This document shows, piece after piece, positions 24,676-33,823 of a stretch of DNA of 40,990 bases (position 1 is its first letter; every line of letters begins with the position of its first letter). The translations under genes and the position numbers were made by a program. Source of the stretch: Nitrososphaerota archaeon (GTDB lineage Archaea; Thermoproteota; Nitrososphaeria; Conexivisphaerales; UBA164); contig JAMCTX010000023.1 in the NCBI GenBank assembly GCA_023381255.1, positions 1 to 40,990 on the forward strand, read 5' to 3'. The notes under the pieces were generated by a model. That model saw only the letters and a program-made list of their open reading frames with translations. It did not search any database and was not told the DNA's origin.

Positions 24676-26475
24676 TCATTGCCCTGCCAGCTGCAGGTCC
24701 TCGTAGTACGCCCTTATTATTTCCCCGTAGCTCCAGGCCTGCATTATGCAGCCTCTAGGTTTATGTGGCTCGTCGCCGTCAAACAATTCCGGTATAACCT
24801 TCAGCGACAAGAGCGGCTTAAATTGCTCAACCAGCTCGTCCCTGCTGATTCCGCTTCTCACCGATGATGTAATGTATGGGCCCGCAAGCCAGGGCCAAAC
24901 TGAACCGTTATGGTATGCTAGGTCCCTGTGGTACTGATCACCCTCGTATCTGCCAACATATCGTGAATCATAGGGGGAAAGCGACCGCAGGCCGTAATTC
25001 GTCAGAAGTTTGGATTTTACAGGCCCTAAATAAGCGGGGAATCCGTCCAAAACCGGGAATGGTAGCGAAAACGATAGCATAAAGTTAGGCCTCAGGCTTC
25101 TGTCGTCGGGGTCGGCCGTGTCAAGCAGCTGGTTCCCGTCAACAAATTTTTCTTTAAACTCCTCCTTTATGGCCGGAACCATCTCGCTAAAATTTTCCGG
25201 AACCTTGAGATTAAGCTCGGTGGCAAAATACTCTGCAGTTTTAAGCGCATTGTGCCAAAGGGCATTGACTTCCACGGGCAGGCCTGTGCGCGGCGTAAAT
25301 ATCACATCGCCGGTTCTTGCGTCCATCCAGGTGAGTTGCGGTTTCTTAACCCTTATCAGGTTCCCCTCGAGCCCCACAAACTCATTGCCCTTAATATATG
25401 AGTTAATTACGTTCAACACAGCATTGTAAAGCCTTTTAACGGTATTTTTGTCAGACGTATATTTGTAATACTTGTACAGCGCATAAATAAACCAGAGTGA
25501 AGAATCGGCTGATAAATTGTCCCCTGTAACTGTAGCCGGCAGCATGCCTTCATGCATCATGCCAGCATATTTTTCCAGGATTTTTTTGGCAAGCCGGCGC
25601 CTCTTTGTAACGAGGACTAGGCCGGGCATAGAAATCATTGTGTCCCTGGTCCACGGCCCAAACCAGTAGAATCCCGCAATTATGTCATCCCTTGTGATAA
25701 AAGCCGTGGATTTTTTCACAATGCTGGCTAATTCACCGTTTAATGACGATTGCGACATCAGCATTCTGGCCTTTACGCGGTTGAAACCTTCAGGCATGCC
25801 ATCTGAGCAGGAAACCTTCACTTCAAACGATGCCTGCGGGGCTTCTATTTCAAAATGCCCCGGGTGATAAAGGTCCTCCTCATAGTTTGAACCCCTTTCC
25901 CTGTCAAGCGGATACTGAAAATTGTAGTACCAATCACCGTCCTCCACAAAGTTTCCGCCTGCCTGTATCTTTACGTAACTGTCTCCTGACCAGAACTCAT
26001 ACAGATCGCCGTTCCTTTTAACTGCAACGTTCATGTCTCTCCTCTTCACTGCCAGGTGGTAGTTCCTGAAAGCAAGCAGCGGATGCAGGGAAAAACTTGA
26101 AGGAAGGTCACCATCTAGTTCATACCTAATAACCAGCCAGTCATTTTCAGGGTCCATTACAAGCGACTTGGTTATATTCAGACCTTCCAGCTTAAAGTGA
26201 AATGCGGGTATTGGTTCAAACTCATAGCCTGCCAGAAGCCTGTAACCATCAGGGTATATGGCATCCCTGTAGTAATTTGTGTCCAGGCTGAATTTATTCC
26301 CATTCACTGTTAACTCCTCGAACAGCTTTGACAGCAGCACAACCCTTTCATAGTTATCCCCCTTTCTCTTTACACACAGCCCGTGGTACGTCCTCAAATT
26401 TGCAAATGATGCCGAGGATGAAGAGTAACTGCCATTCATATTGCTTAAAATCCATTCTTCGCTAAGATTCAACAA
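24676..26475 (-). CDS. glycogen debranching enzyme (amylo-alpha-1,6-glucosidase family)
   Basis: From TTG 26475 the protein is 599 aa. The N-terminal domain starts with SEEWILSNMNGSYSSSSASF and RTYHGLCVKR (family motif W-L-x-x-N-G-x-G-G-Y and T-R-x-Y-H-G-L). The (alpha/alpha)6 catalytic domain begins at ITRDDIIAGFYWFGPWTRDT and includes DSSLWFIYAL and the late motif YHNGSVWPW. It cleaves alpha-1,6 branch points of glycogen. The frame is open to 26571, but a minus-strand TATA at 26517-26527 makes a start at 26475 (or 26472) more likely. Cotranscribed with the GT4 gene 37 bases downstream. Confidence 0.88.
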   Translation of the reverse strand: MLNLSEEWILSNMNGSYSSSSASFANLRTYHGLCVKRKGDNYERVVLLSKLFEELTVNGNKFSLDTNYYRDAIYPDGYRLLAGYEFEPIPAFHFKLEGLNITKSLVMDPENDWLVIRYELDGDLPSSFSLHPLLAFRNYHLAVKRRDMNVAVKRNGDLYEFWSGDSYVKIQAGGNFVEDGDWYYNFQYPLDRERGSNYEEDLYHPGHFEIEAPQASFEVKVSCSDGMPEGFNRVKARMLMSQSSLNGELASIVKKSTAFITRDDIIAGFYWFGPWTRDTMISMPGLVLVTKRRRLAKKILEKYAGMMHEGMLPATVTGDNLSADSSLWFIYALYKYYKYTSDKNTVKRLYNAVLNVINSYIKGNEFVGLEGNLIRVKKPQLTWMDARTGDVIFTPRTGLPVEVNALWHNALKTAEYFATELNLKVPENFSEMVPAIKEEFKEKFVDGNQLLDTADPDDRSLRPNFMLSFSLPFPVLDGFPAYLGPVKSKLLTNYGLRSLSPYDSRYVGRYEGDQYHRDLAYHNGSVWPWLAGPYITSSVRSGISRDELVEQFKPLLSLKVIPELFDGDEPHKPRGCIMQAWSYGEIIRAYYEDLQLAGQ

Positions 26476-26570
26476 TGTATTTACGATTAATCGGGATAAA
26501 TGCGTTTCTGCCAATTTATTTATAAAGCCGGGCAAAAACAGTTTTAAGCTGAACCCCAATAGAACACGCA
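26476..26570. promoter_or_regulatory. divergent promoter between glycogen operon and GH15 gene
   Basis: CTTTATAAATAA on the minus strand (26516-26527) precedes the debranching enzyme. CAGTTTTAAGC (26539-26549) lies 26 bases before ATG 26571. The two promoters sit back to back within 95 bp, so storage-glucan turnover and the GH15 enzyme could be controlled together. Confidence 0.55.
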
Positions 26571-28493
26571 ATGGTTCGTTACCTCCCTATCGGAAACAAT
26601 CGCCTGCTGGTTAGCTTTGACAAAGATTACAGGATAGTTGACATGTATTATGCCCACGATCAAGCCGAAAACCACGTTGTGGGGCATCCGTTCAGATACG
26701 GCATATCCGTTGATGGCAATTTCAGGTGGATTGACAGATCGGCAATTAAATACATGGACTACCTTGACGACACACTGATAAGTGACGTGAAGTACACGGT
26801 GGGCAGCATAGACCTGAACAGCCAGGATTTTGTTGATATATATGATGACGTTTATGTGAGAAAGATCTCCGCAAAAAACTCCGGAAATTCACCGCAGGAA
26901 GTCAAGTTCTTCTTTCATCAGGATTTCTACATTTATGGAAACGACATAGGCGATACCGCATTTTACCATCCACAGATGAATTCAGTGGTTCACTACAAGA
27001 ATAAGAGGCAGTTTCTTATATCGACAATTGACGGGTCAAATAATTCCATGGACCAGTATGCCATAGGAATAAAGGGGTTCAAGGGGTATGAGGGCACATG
27101 GAAGGATGCTGAGGACGGCAAGCTGTCATTTAACGCTGTTGCCATAGGGTCAGTAGATTCAGTGGTTGGACATACTTTGTTCATTTTGCCAGACGAAACA
27201 AAGGATCTGTATTATTTTATAATTTCACAGGAAAACCTAGATTCGCTGGTCAGGCTAAAGAAGGGGCTCAATGTGGAAACGCTCAGGAACATGCTCAGGC
27301 GCACGGGAAATTACTGGACCGTGTGGAATGAAAAGAAGCAGGTGTCTCTTCCTCAGGAAATGCTGGCGCTGTTCAGGAAATCTCAATTTATTATACGGAT
27401 TCACATGAACAACAGGGGGGCCCTGATGGCCTCATCTGACAGCGACATACTGAAAAACAGCAGGGACGGGTATTACTATGTTTGGCCCAGGGATGCCGCC
27501 ATAGCGTCTTATGCACTGACGGCAACGCTGCACTTCAGCGCAGCCAGGAAGTTCTATGATTTCGCCCTGTCAACGATATCAGATGAAGGTTATTTCTATC
27601 ACAAGTACCTGCCGGACGGTAACATAGCAAGCAGCTGGATACCCAGAATAATAAACAGTGAAAGCATAATTCCAATACAGGAAGATGAAACGTCACTGGT
27701 CATATGGTCACTCTGGCAGTATTATCAGCAGTCCCTGGACATTGAATACTTTTTCCCCCTTTATGAGAACCTGATAAAGAAGGGCGCCAACTTCCTGCTG
27801 TCATATGTTAACGATGAAGGATTGCCCAAGGCATCATATGACCTTTGGGAAGAGAGGTTCGGCATTCACACGTACACTGTTGCCACAACTTATGCTGCGC
27901 TAAAGGCTGCAAGCGAATTCGCGAAAACGTTCAGGGAAAATGACCTTTCAGAAAAATACAGCCTGGCTGCGGACAGGATGGCATCAGCGTTTGAAGGCAG
28001 GTTCTATTCTCAGGAAAGGGGGTACTACGCAAGGGCGATAATAAACGGGAGCCCTGACTTTACGGTGGATTCCCAGAACATGGCACTTTTCATCTTTGGC
28101 ATGAAGGACCCTGCTGACCCCAAATTGAGGTCAAATATGGATGCAATCATGCAGAAACTTTGGGTGAAGGGGGTTGGCGGGCTAGCAAGATATGAGGGGG
28201 ACATGTACCAGAGGGTAAAGGACGACAACCAGATTCCGGGCAATCCATGGATAATTACGACGCTCTGGGCTTCAAGGTACTTTGCCATGACTGGAAACCA
28301 TGATAGGTCGCTGTCTCTTTTAAAATGGGTCATTGACCACAGCCAGCACTCCGGAGTATTGCCTGAGCAGGTAAACCCGTATGACGGTTCGCCGTTATCT
28401 GTATCCCCACTGATATGGAGCCATGCAGAATATATAATAACAGTGATTGAGCTTTTGAAGAAGGGGATTTCTGCAACAACTAGCGCGGATTAA
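26571..28493 (+). CDS. glycoside hydrolase family 15, glucoamylase-type
   Basis: The 640-aa protein has the prokaryotic two-part plan: an N-terminal beta-sandwich (to about 280) and an (alpha/alpha)6 barrel. Key motifs are GYYYVWPRDAAI (substrate pocket, about 305), the general acid in YDLWEER (Glu427 or Glu428) and the general base in GVLPEQVNP (Glu599). No signal peptide is visible, so it is probably cytoplasmic and releases glucose from maltooligosaccharides or debranched glycogen. It is divergent from the glycogen operon and followed 46 bases later by a second GH15 gene. Confidence 0.9.
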   Translation: MVRYLPIGNNRLLVSFDKDYRIVDMYYAHDQAENHVVGHPFRYGISVDGNFRWIDRSAIKYMDYLDDTLISDVKYTVGSIDLNSQDFVDIYDDVYVRKISAKNSGNSPQEVKFFFHQDFYIYGNDIGDTAFYHPQMNSVVHYKNKRQFLISTIDGSNNSMDQYAIGIKGFKGYEGTWKDAEDGKLSFNAVAIGSVDSVVGHTLFILPDETKDLYYFIISQENLDSLVRLKKGLNVETLRNMLRRTGNYWTVWNEKKQVSLPQEMLALFRKSQFIIRIHMNNRGALMASSDSDILKNSRDGYYYVWPRDAAIASYALTATLHFSAARKFYDFALSTISDEGYFYHKYLPDGNIASSWIPRIINSESIIPIQEDETSLVIWSLWQYYQQSLDIEYFFPLYENLIKKGANFLLSYVNDEGLPKASYDLWEERFGIHTYTVATTYAALKAASEFAKTFRENDLSEKYSLAADRMASAFEGRFYSQERGYYARAIINGSPDFTVDSQNMALFIFGMKDPADPKLRSNMDAIMQKLWVKGVGGLARYEGDMYQRVKDDNQIPGNPWIITTLWASRYFAMTGNHDRSLSLLKWVIDHSQHSGVLPEQVNPYDGSPLSVSPLIWSHAEYIITVIELLKKGISATTSAD

Positions 28494-28497
28494 TCAC

Positions 28498-28510
28498 ATT
28501 ATATTTATTA
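28498..28510 (+). promoter_or_regulatory. TATA box of the second GH15 gene
   Basis: ATTATATTTATTAG is centred about 35 bases before ATG 28540, predicting initiation near 28530 and a short leader. Confidence 0.55.
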
Positions 28511-28518
28511 GCCATATT

Positions 28519-28536
28519 CCTGCCTATATAGGCAGG
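28519..28536. promoter_or_regulatory. perfect 18-bp palindrome, candidate operator
   Basis: CCTGCCTATATAGGCAGG is a perfect palindrome that ends four bases before ATG 28540 and covers the predicted transcription start. A dimeric repressor bound here would block initiation. No such site is seen at the other carbohydrate promoters in the window. Confidence 0.5.
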
Positions 28537-28539
28537 ATA

Positions 28540-30324
28540 ATGGTACCCCAGAATATGCAGAATGGAAAAATTGACCATGGATTTATCTCGAACGGTTATG
28601 GTGCCGCACTGATCTCGCCAAATGCATCTGTTGACTGGCTCACGCTGCCCAGATTCGATTCGCCACCTCTCTTTTGTTCGCTGCTTGACGGCAGGATGGA
28701 TAACAGCTTCAGGATAAGCTTTGGGGAAAATACCACTTTCAGTAGGAATTACGTCGCAGGATCTCTAATACTGGAGACAATTGCTGAATCTGAGTCTGGC
28801 AGGGCCAGAATCAGGGACCTCATGCCCCAGTCCGAGAGCTCATTTATGAGGTACATAAAGAGCACGATGCCTTTCAGCATTTCCATCAGGCCCGCCTTTG
28901 AGTACGGATTGATCAACCCTTCCTTTTACCTGAAGGACGGCGGGGCAATTTTTGGCGACCCCACGGGAAAGCAAGCCTTTGAAATCAAGTTCAGGTGGAC
29001 TTCCAGGGTTACAAACACCGGGAGGGGGGAATGGAACTTCGAAAAAGGCTCCGGGTACATACTGATGCTCTATACAAACGATGTAGGTTATGGACTTTTT
29101 AGCAAAAAGGGCGGCGTGTATTCTATACCCAAGGAGGCAATGAAGGCAACAGTTGAGTACTGGAAGGCAACAAAATCATGCTGCCCATTTGAGCCGCCAG
29201 CCTGGGCCAAAAAAGCCTTTGACACTTCCTTGCTGGTAACGCTCGGCCTTATCTACAGGCCTTCCGGGGCAATAATAGCCTCCCCCACAACTTCACTTCC
29301 TGAAATTGTAGGATCTAACAGGAACTGGGACTACAGGTACGCGTGGATAAGGGATGCCAGCTTTGCCGCAAAGGCGCTCATAAAGGCTGGTTTTATAATA
29401 AAGGGGAGGGAAATACTGAATTTCTTGCTCAGCGTGCTTGATCCTTCAAGGAAGCCATTCAATCACACGCTCTACACTGTTGATGGCGGGCCTCCTCCTT
29501 CGGAGAAAACACTTGACTGGCTTTCAGGTTACCGCGGTTCAAGGCCTGTGAGGGTTGGCAACGCGGCGCATTTGCAGATCCAGCTTGACATTGAAGGCGA
29601 ATTCATGAAAGCCCTTGAGACCTATTATGACATGACCAAGGATAGGGACTACCTGCTAAACAACTGGTGGGCTGTGGAATCCATAGCAAGATTCACGGAA
29701 AAAAGCTACAAGAGAACTGATGCCGGCATATGGGAAGAAAGGGACAAAGAGCGCCATTACACGCACAGCAAGGTCATGATGTGGAATGCCCTGAATACCG
29801 CTTCAAAGCTTGCGATCGAGCTTGAGAAGGTAGAGCAGTACAACAGGTGGAAGCCAAAAGCTGAGAATATCAAAAACTACATACTGGAAAATTCCTGGGA
29901 CGATGATATTCAATCCTTTGTGAGGAGCTTCGGGTCAAAAGAAGTCGATGCAAGCCTGCTTGTCATGCCACTGTACGGATTTATAAGCATAGACGACGAA
30001 AAGTTTAAGCTCACTTTAAGGAAGATCGAAGATGAGCTTGTTTCAGATCACATGGTGTTCAGGTATAGGAAGGATTTTCTGGGAAGGACAAGACATCCAT
30101 TCGGGCTGGCAAACTCATGGATGGCAAGGGTGAAAAGCATGCAGGGTGAAAGGGAAGAGGCATTAAAGTACATAACCAGACTGATTAGCTGCTCAAATGA
30201 CCTGGGGCTACTGGGCGAGCACACGGACATGAAGACCTGCGAGCCTCGCGGGAACTACCCTCAGCTGTTCACCCATATTGGAATCCTGGAAGCTGTAATA
30301 GACATCCAGAACGCGACACAATAA
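28540..30324 (+). CDS. glycoside hydrolase family 15, glucoamylase or trehalase type
   Basis: The 594-aa protein has the N-terminal IDHGFISNGYGAALISPNAS and VDWLTLPRFDSPPLF motifs of the GH15 subgroup that includes archaeal trehalases and bacterial glucoamylase-like proteins. The barrel shows NWDYRYAWIRDASF, the general acid in GIWEERD (Glu399 or Glu400) and the C-terminal LLGEHTD (Glu560) with RGNYPQLFTHIG. Thermoplasmatales members of this subgroup have been shown to hydrolyse trehalose, so trehalase is as likely as glucoamylase. No signal peptide. ATG 28555 is an alternative start. A palindrome sits right before it. Confidence 0.87.
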   Translation: MVPQNMQNGKIDHGFISNGYGAALISPNASVDWLTLPRFDSPPLFCSLLDGRMDNSFRISFGENTTFSRNYVAGSLILETIAESESGRARIRDLMPQSESSFMRYIKSTMPFSISIRPAFEYGLINPSFYLKDGGAIFGDPTGKQAFEIKFRWTSRVTNTGRGEWNFEKGSGYILMLYTNDVGYGLFSKKGGVYSIPKEAMKATVEYWKATKSCCPFEPPAWAKKAFDTSLLVTLGLIYRPSGAIIASPTTSLPEIVGSNRNWDYRYAWIRDASFAAKALIKAGFIIKGREILNFLLSVLDPSRKPFNHTLYTVDGGPPPSEKTLDWLSGYRGSRPVRVGNAAHLQIQLDIEGEFMKALETYYDMTKDRDYLLNNWWAVESIARFTEKSYKRTDAGIWEERDKERHYTHSKVMMWNALNTASKLAIELEKVEQYNRWKPKAENIKNYILENSWDDDIQSFVRSFGSKEVDASLLVMPLYGFISIDDEKFKLTLRKIEDELVSDHMVFRYRKDFLGRTRHPFGLANSWMARVKSMQGEREEALKYITRLISCSNDLGLLGEHTDMKTCEPRGNYPQLFTHIGILEAVIDIQNATQ

Positions 30325-30345
30325 GGCAGTTTTAACTTTCTTAAG

Positions 30346-30357
30346 AATATTTATTTA
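30346..30357 (+). promoter_or_regulatory. TATA box of the npED operon
   Basis: AATATTTATTTA is centred about 27 bases before ATG 30379, supporting that start over ATG 30388 and a leaderless mRNA for the three-gene operon. Confidence 0.65.
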
Positions 30358-30378
30358 CCGTAAAAACTAACAAAAAGT

Positions 30379-31869
30379 ATGAGAAAAATGCGCCTTTTTA
30401 TAAATGGCGAATGGAAAGAACCTTCATCTGCGATTTACATAAAAAAGCTAAATCCGTCAACAGGGGAAATTTACGGCGAGTTTCCCGCCGCCTCAAGGGA
30501 TGATGCTATGGAAGCAATAGATGCTGCATATAGCTCACAGAAAAAGTGGGAAAGGACAACCTCAGTTGACAGGTCAAGAATCCTTTTCAGGGCACTGGAG
30601 CTGATTGAACGTTCTAGGAACGAGCTGGAGGAAATTCTGATAGACGAGGTTGGAAAACCTGCTGTAGAAGCGCGCCAGGAGGTTGATGGAGTGATTGACC
30701 AGATAAGGTACTATGCGGAGTTTGCAAGAAAAATAACGGGAGACGTTGTCGAAGGGTCAAAGCCGGAAAGGCTGATCCACCAGTACCTGGTTCCATATGG
30801 CGTCGTGCTGGCAATAACTCCATGGAATTTTCCAGCTGGCATGACCGCCAGGAAGGTTGCCCCTGCACTGCTTACTGGAAACACTGTTGTGCTCAAGCCC
30901 AGTTCAGACACGCCGTTCACTGCAGAATGGATAGTTAAAAAATTTGAACTGGCCGGAACCCCAAAGGGCGTTCTGAACCTGGTGACAGGAAAGGGGAGCG
31001 AAATCGGAAACTTGCTTACGTCAAGCAAAAAGGTTTCCCTCATAACACTTACTGGTGAATCAGGAACCGGGCAGGAGGTCATGAAGTCGGCATCATCAAC
31101 AATGGCCAAGCTGATTTTGGAACTTGGCGGAAAGGCGCCGTTCATGGTCTGGGAGGATGCCGACATCGAACTTGCTGCAAGGACCCTAATGTGGGCCAAA
31201 TTCTGGAATTCGGGCCAATCATGCATAGCGGCTGAAAGGCTGTTTGTGCATGAAAAAATTTACGATACATTCATGAGCAGATTTCTGGAACTTGTGAGCA
31301 AGCTAACAGTTGGCGACCCACGCAGAAACCAGATGGGACCAATGATAAATGAAGCCCAAAGAACAAAGGTTGAAGAAATTGTCCAGAACGGCCTTAATGA
31401 GGGGCTGAAGCTGGCATACGGTGGAAAAAGGCCCCTGTTAAATGGGCCATTTAGTGGCGGATTCCACTATATGCCAACCGTCATGGAAGGAAAGGATCAG
31501 AGCAGTTCTGTATTCAGGGAAGAAATATTTGGCCCGGTGCTGCCAGCTGTAAAGGTAAGCGGGTCATTTGACGAAATGATTGATATGGCAAATGATTCCC
31601 AGTACGGGCTTGCATCGTATCTGTTCACGAGCAACCTTTCCCTTGCCATGAAAGCTTCGGAATATGTTAAGTTTGGGGAGCTTTATGTTAATATGCCCGG
31701 GCCAGAGGCAAGCCAGGGGTATCATACCGGATTCAGGATGTCAGGGCAGGCCGGGGAAGGGTCAAAACACGGCATTAAAGAATATGCCAAAGTCAAGAAC
31801 ATTTACATCGATTACAGCGCAAATCCGCTTGAAGGGGAAGTCATTCCTCCATATGGTGAGAGCAATTGA
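30379..31869 (+). CDS. aldehyde dehydrogenase, probable NADP-type glyceraldehyde dehydrogenase
   Basis: The 496-aa enzyme has the ALDH motifs TPWNFP, the catalytic Glu in LELGGKAP and Cys in NSGQSCIAAERL. The C-terminal AGEGSKHGIKEY is like the glyceraldehyde dehydrogenases characterised in Thermoplasma and Picrophilus. In the npED pathway it would oxidise glyceraldehyde to glycerate. Its stop overlaps the TTG start of the KDG aldolase gene by four bases, and glucose dehydrogenase follows, which makes this role much more likely than another aldehyde. Cytoplasmic tetramer in the family. Confidence 0.88.
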   Translation: MRKMRLFINGEWKEPSSAIYIKKLNPSTGEIYGEFPAASRDDAMEAIDAAYSSQKKWERTTSVDRSRILFRALELIERSRNELEEILIDEVGKPAVEARQEVDGVIDQIRYYAEFARKITGDVVEGSKPERLIHQYLVPYGVVLAITPWNFPAGMTARKVAPALLTGNTVVLKPSSDTPFTAEWIVKKFELAGTPKGVLNLVTGKGSEIGNLLTSSKKVSLITLTGESGTGQEVMKSASSTMAKLILELGGKAPFMVWEDADIELAARTLMWAKFWNSGQSCIAAERLFVHEKIYDTFMSRFLELVSKLTVGDPRRNQMGPMINEAQRTKVEEIVQNGLNEGLKLAYGGKRPLLNGPFSGGFHYMPTVMEGKDQSSSVFREEIFGPVLPAVKVSGSFDEMIDMANDSQYGLASYLFTSNLSLAMKASEYVKFGELYVNMPGPEASQGYHTGFRMSGQAGEGSKHGIKEYAKVKNIYIDYSANPLEGEVIPPYGESN

Positions 31870-32729
31870 TAAATGGAATAATCACGCCCACTGTCACGCC
31901 GGTAAAGGAAGGTAAAATTGATGAAGAGCGCATCGGTTCATTGATGACGTTTCTAAAGAAGATAGGAGTGGGTGCTGCATTTCCAATGGGTTCTACCGGG
32001 CTGTTTCCCCTGTTTAACATTGAAAACCATGTAAGGACCATAGAGCTTACTGTAAAGCACGCCCCTCCTGGAATCAGGGTGCTTGCTGGAGCTGGAAGAA
32101 ATGACATTGAAGAAACGCTGGAAGTTGCCAGGAAGGCTATTGATGCTGGGACAGATGCGGTGGTAATAGTAACCCCGTTTTACATAAAGATGAGCCAGAA
32201 CTCCATTTTAAATTATTATTCAAAAATTGCGGAGAAGGTAAATTCAAGCATCATTGCATACAACATTCCCCAGTTCACTGGAAACGCCATATCTGCAGAA
32301 ACATTGTCAAAATTGATGAAGGAACATTCGAACATAATAGGGGTAAAGGACAGTTCGGGGGACCTGAGGTCGACTCAGAAGTACATTTCAATGCTGCCCA
32401 GCGGCTCTTACATATATCAGGGACAGGACGACCTCCTCCTGCCATCAATGGCCCTGGGCGTGGCCGGTGGCGTATGCGGCACAACAAACTTTACTGACCT
32501 GGCAGTTAAACTGTGGAATAGCACAGGCAAAGATTCAAAGCTTTTGCAGTTGAAACTTTCAGGAATCATGAGGGCGATTTCCATGAGCGATTTTCCAAAG
32601 GCCTATTATTACCTATTTGAAAAGCTTGTCATGAAAAACGCCAGACCAACCAGCTACCTGCCGAACCCAATTGAGGACCTCAATGTTCAAGAGGAGAATG
32701 CAATAAACGCGGCGGTGAACTTCCAGTGA
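31866..32729 (+). CDS. kdgA: 2-keto-3-deoxygluconate aldolase
   Basis: The 287-aa class I aldolase splits 2-keto-3-deoxygluconate into pyruvate and glyceraldehyde. The Schiff-base Lys is in GVKDSS, the catalytic Tyr in IIAYNIPQFTGN, and the carboxylate-binding motif GSTGLFP is close to the GTTGLGP of Sulfolobus KDG aldolase. The start is TTG 31866, overlapping the ALDH stop (TTGA). The product glyceraldehyde feeds the enzyme encoded just upstream, and the next gene is glucose dehydrogenase. Assigned by motif and operon together. Confidence 0.88.
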   Translation: MINGIITPTVTPVKEGKIDEERIGSLMTFLKKIGVGAAFPMGSTGLFPLFNIENHVRTIELTVKHAPPGIRVLAGAGRNDIEETLEVARKAIDAGTDAVVIVTPFYIKMSQNSILNYYSKIAEKVNSSIIAYNIPQFTGNAISAETLSKLMKEHSNIIGVKDSSGDLRSTQKYISMLPSGSYIYQGQDDLLLPSMALGVAGGVCGTTNFTDLAVKLWNSTGKDSKLLQLKLSGIMRAISMSDFPKAYYYLFEKLVMKNARPTSYLPNPIEDLNVQEENAINAAVNFQ

Positions 32730-33823
32730 AAGCTTTGGGAATAAGAACCGGGCAGGCAGGCGCGCAGCTGATTGATGTTCCACAGCCAACAGAAATATCC
32801 GATGACCAAGTGTTGCTGAAAACTTTGTACACCGGCATATGCGGCACTGACCGGGGAATAATCAGCGGCCAGCTTAAGTTTGCAAGGCCGCCTGCAGGAA
32901 GCGATTTTTTGATCATGGGTCATGAAGGGCTTGCAGAGGTTCAGGATGTGGGAAAATCTGTAAAAACGATTAGGCGCGGCGATATTGTTGTTCCCATGGT
33001 CAGGAGGCCAGGAGGATGTCTGCAATGTAGGATAGGCAGGCAGGACAACTGCGAAGATGGGGATTTCGTTGAGGCGGGAATAAGGGGAAAGGATGGCTTC
33101 ATGAGAGAGTATTTTCTTGATGAGGAAAAGTACTCGGTAAAGGTTTACGACAGGTCCCTTGGCAGGCTGGCAGTGCTCACTGAACCGATGAAAAACGTGG
33201 TTAAATCGTTTGATGCATACCGCACTGTAACTAGGCGCAGCATAGCGCAATGTGGCGATGGCTCCTTTGACTGCAGGAGAGCTACAATTGCTGGCGGTGG
33301 GCCTATAGGAATACTTTTTGCAATGATTTTCAGGTCATATGGCTTTGATGTGCAACTGTTTGACAGGAATGACCACCTGGGCAAGCTATCTGCGGTTTCT
33401 GAAAAGCTGGGGATCGATTTTAAGGTTTCAGAAGGCACCGGTTTACCGCCTAATTTCATTGAGGGGCTGGACGTATTTGTGGACACAACAGGAAGTCCTT
33501 CGGTAATAGGAAGGGGACTTGAAGGGCTTGGGCACAATGGCTGCATGGTGCTGTTTGGCACAAGCTCGGGTGGAGGCTATCAGCTGACTGGCGATTTGAT
33601 AACAAGCCTCGTTGAAAAAAATGCCACTATAATCGGCACCGTTGATGGGTCAAAGGCACACTATATTGAGGCGCTAAATTACCTTTCGTCCTGGAAGGGA
33701 ATGTTCCCCGGAGTCCTGGAAGACATAATAACACAGGAGGATGATCCTGAAAACAGCATTTCAGCATTGAACACAAAGGTTACCGGCGAAATCAAGAGAG
33801 TTATCAAATGGGCTGATCAATAG
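32726..33823 (+). CDS. gdh: glucose 1-dehydrogenase (zinc-dependent MDR type)
   Basis: The 365-aa protein closely follows the Thermoplasma glucose dehydrogenase pattern. It has the zinc-binding GICGTDRG (Cys near 38) and MGHEGLAE, the structural-zinc loop GGCLQCRIGRQDNC, and the near-identical stretch DFVEAGIRGKDGFMREYF. The nucleotide-binding motif is AGGGPIGILFAM near 190. It oxidises glucose (and probably galactose) to the lactone with NAD(P). Start GTG 32726 overlaps the kdgA stop (GTGA). The 3' end overlaps the convergent gluconate dehydratase gene by 20 bases. Confidence 0.92.
   Translation: MKALGIRTGQAGAQLIDVPQPTEISDDQVLLKTLYTGICGTDRGIISGQLKFARPPAGSDFLIMGHEGLAEVQDVGKSVKTIRRGDIVVPMVRRPGGCLQCRIGRQDNCEDGDFVEAGIRGKDGFMREYFLDEEKYSVKVYDRSLGRLAVLTEPMKNVVKSFDAYRTVTRRSIAQCGDGSFDCRRATIAGGGPIGILFAMIFRSYGFDVQLFDRNDHLGKLSAVSEKLGIDFKVSEGTGLPPNFIEGLDVFVDTTGSPSVIGRGLEGLGHNGCMVLFGTSSGGGYQLTGDLITSLVEKNATIIGTVDGSKAHYIEALNYLSSWKGMFPGVLEDIITQEDDPENSISALNTKVTGEIKRVIKWADQ

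Noticed and set aside
24676-26571. Debranching enzyme starting at 26571
   Set aside because: The extra 32 codons cover both divergent promoters and carry no family motif; TTG 26475 is preferred.
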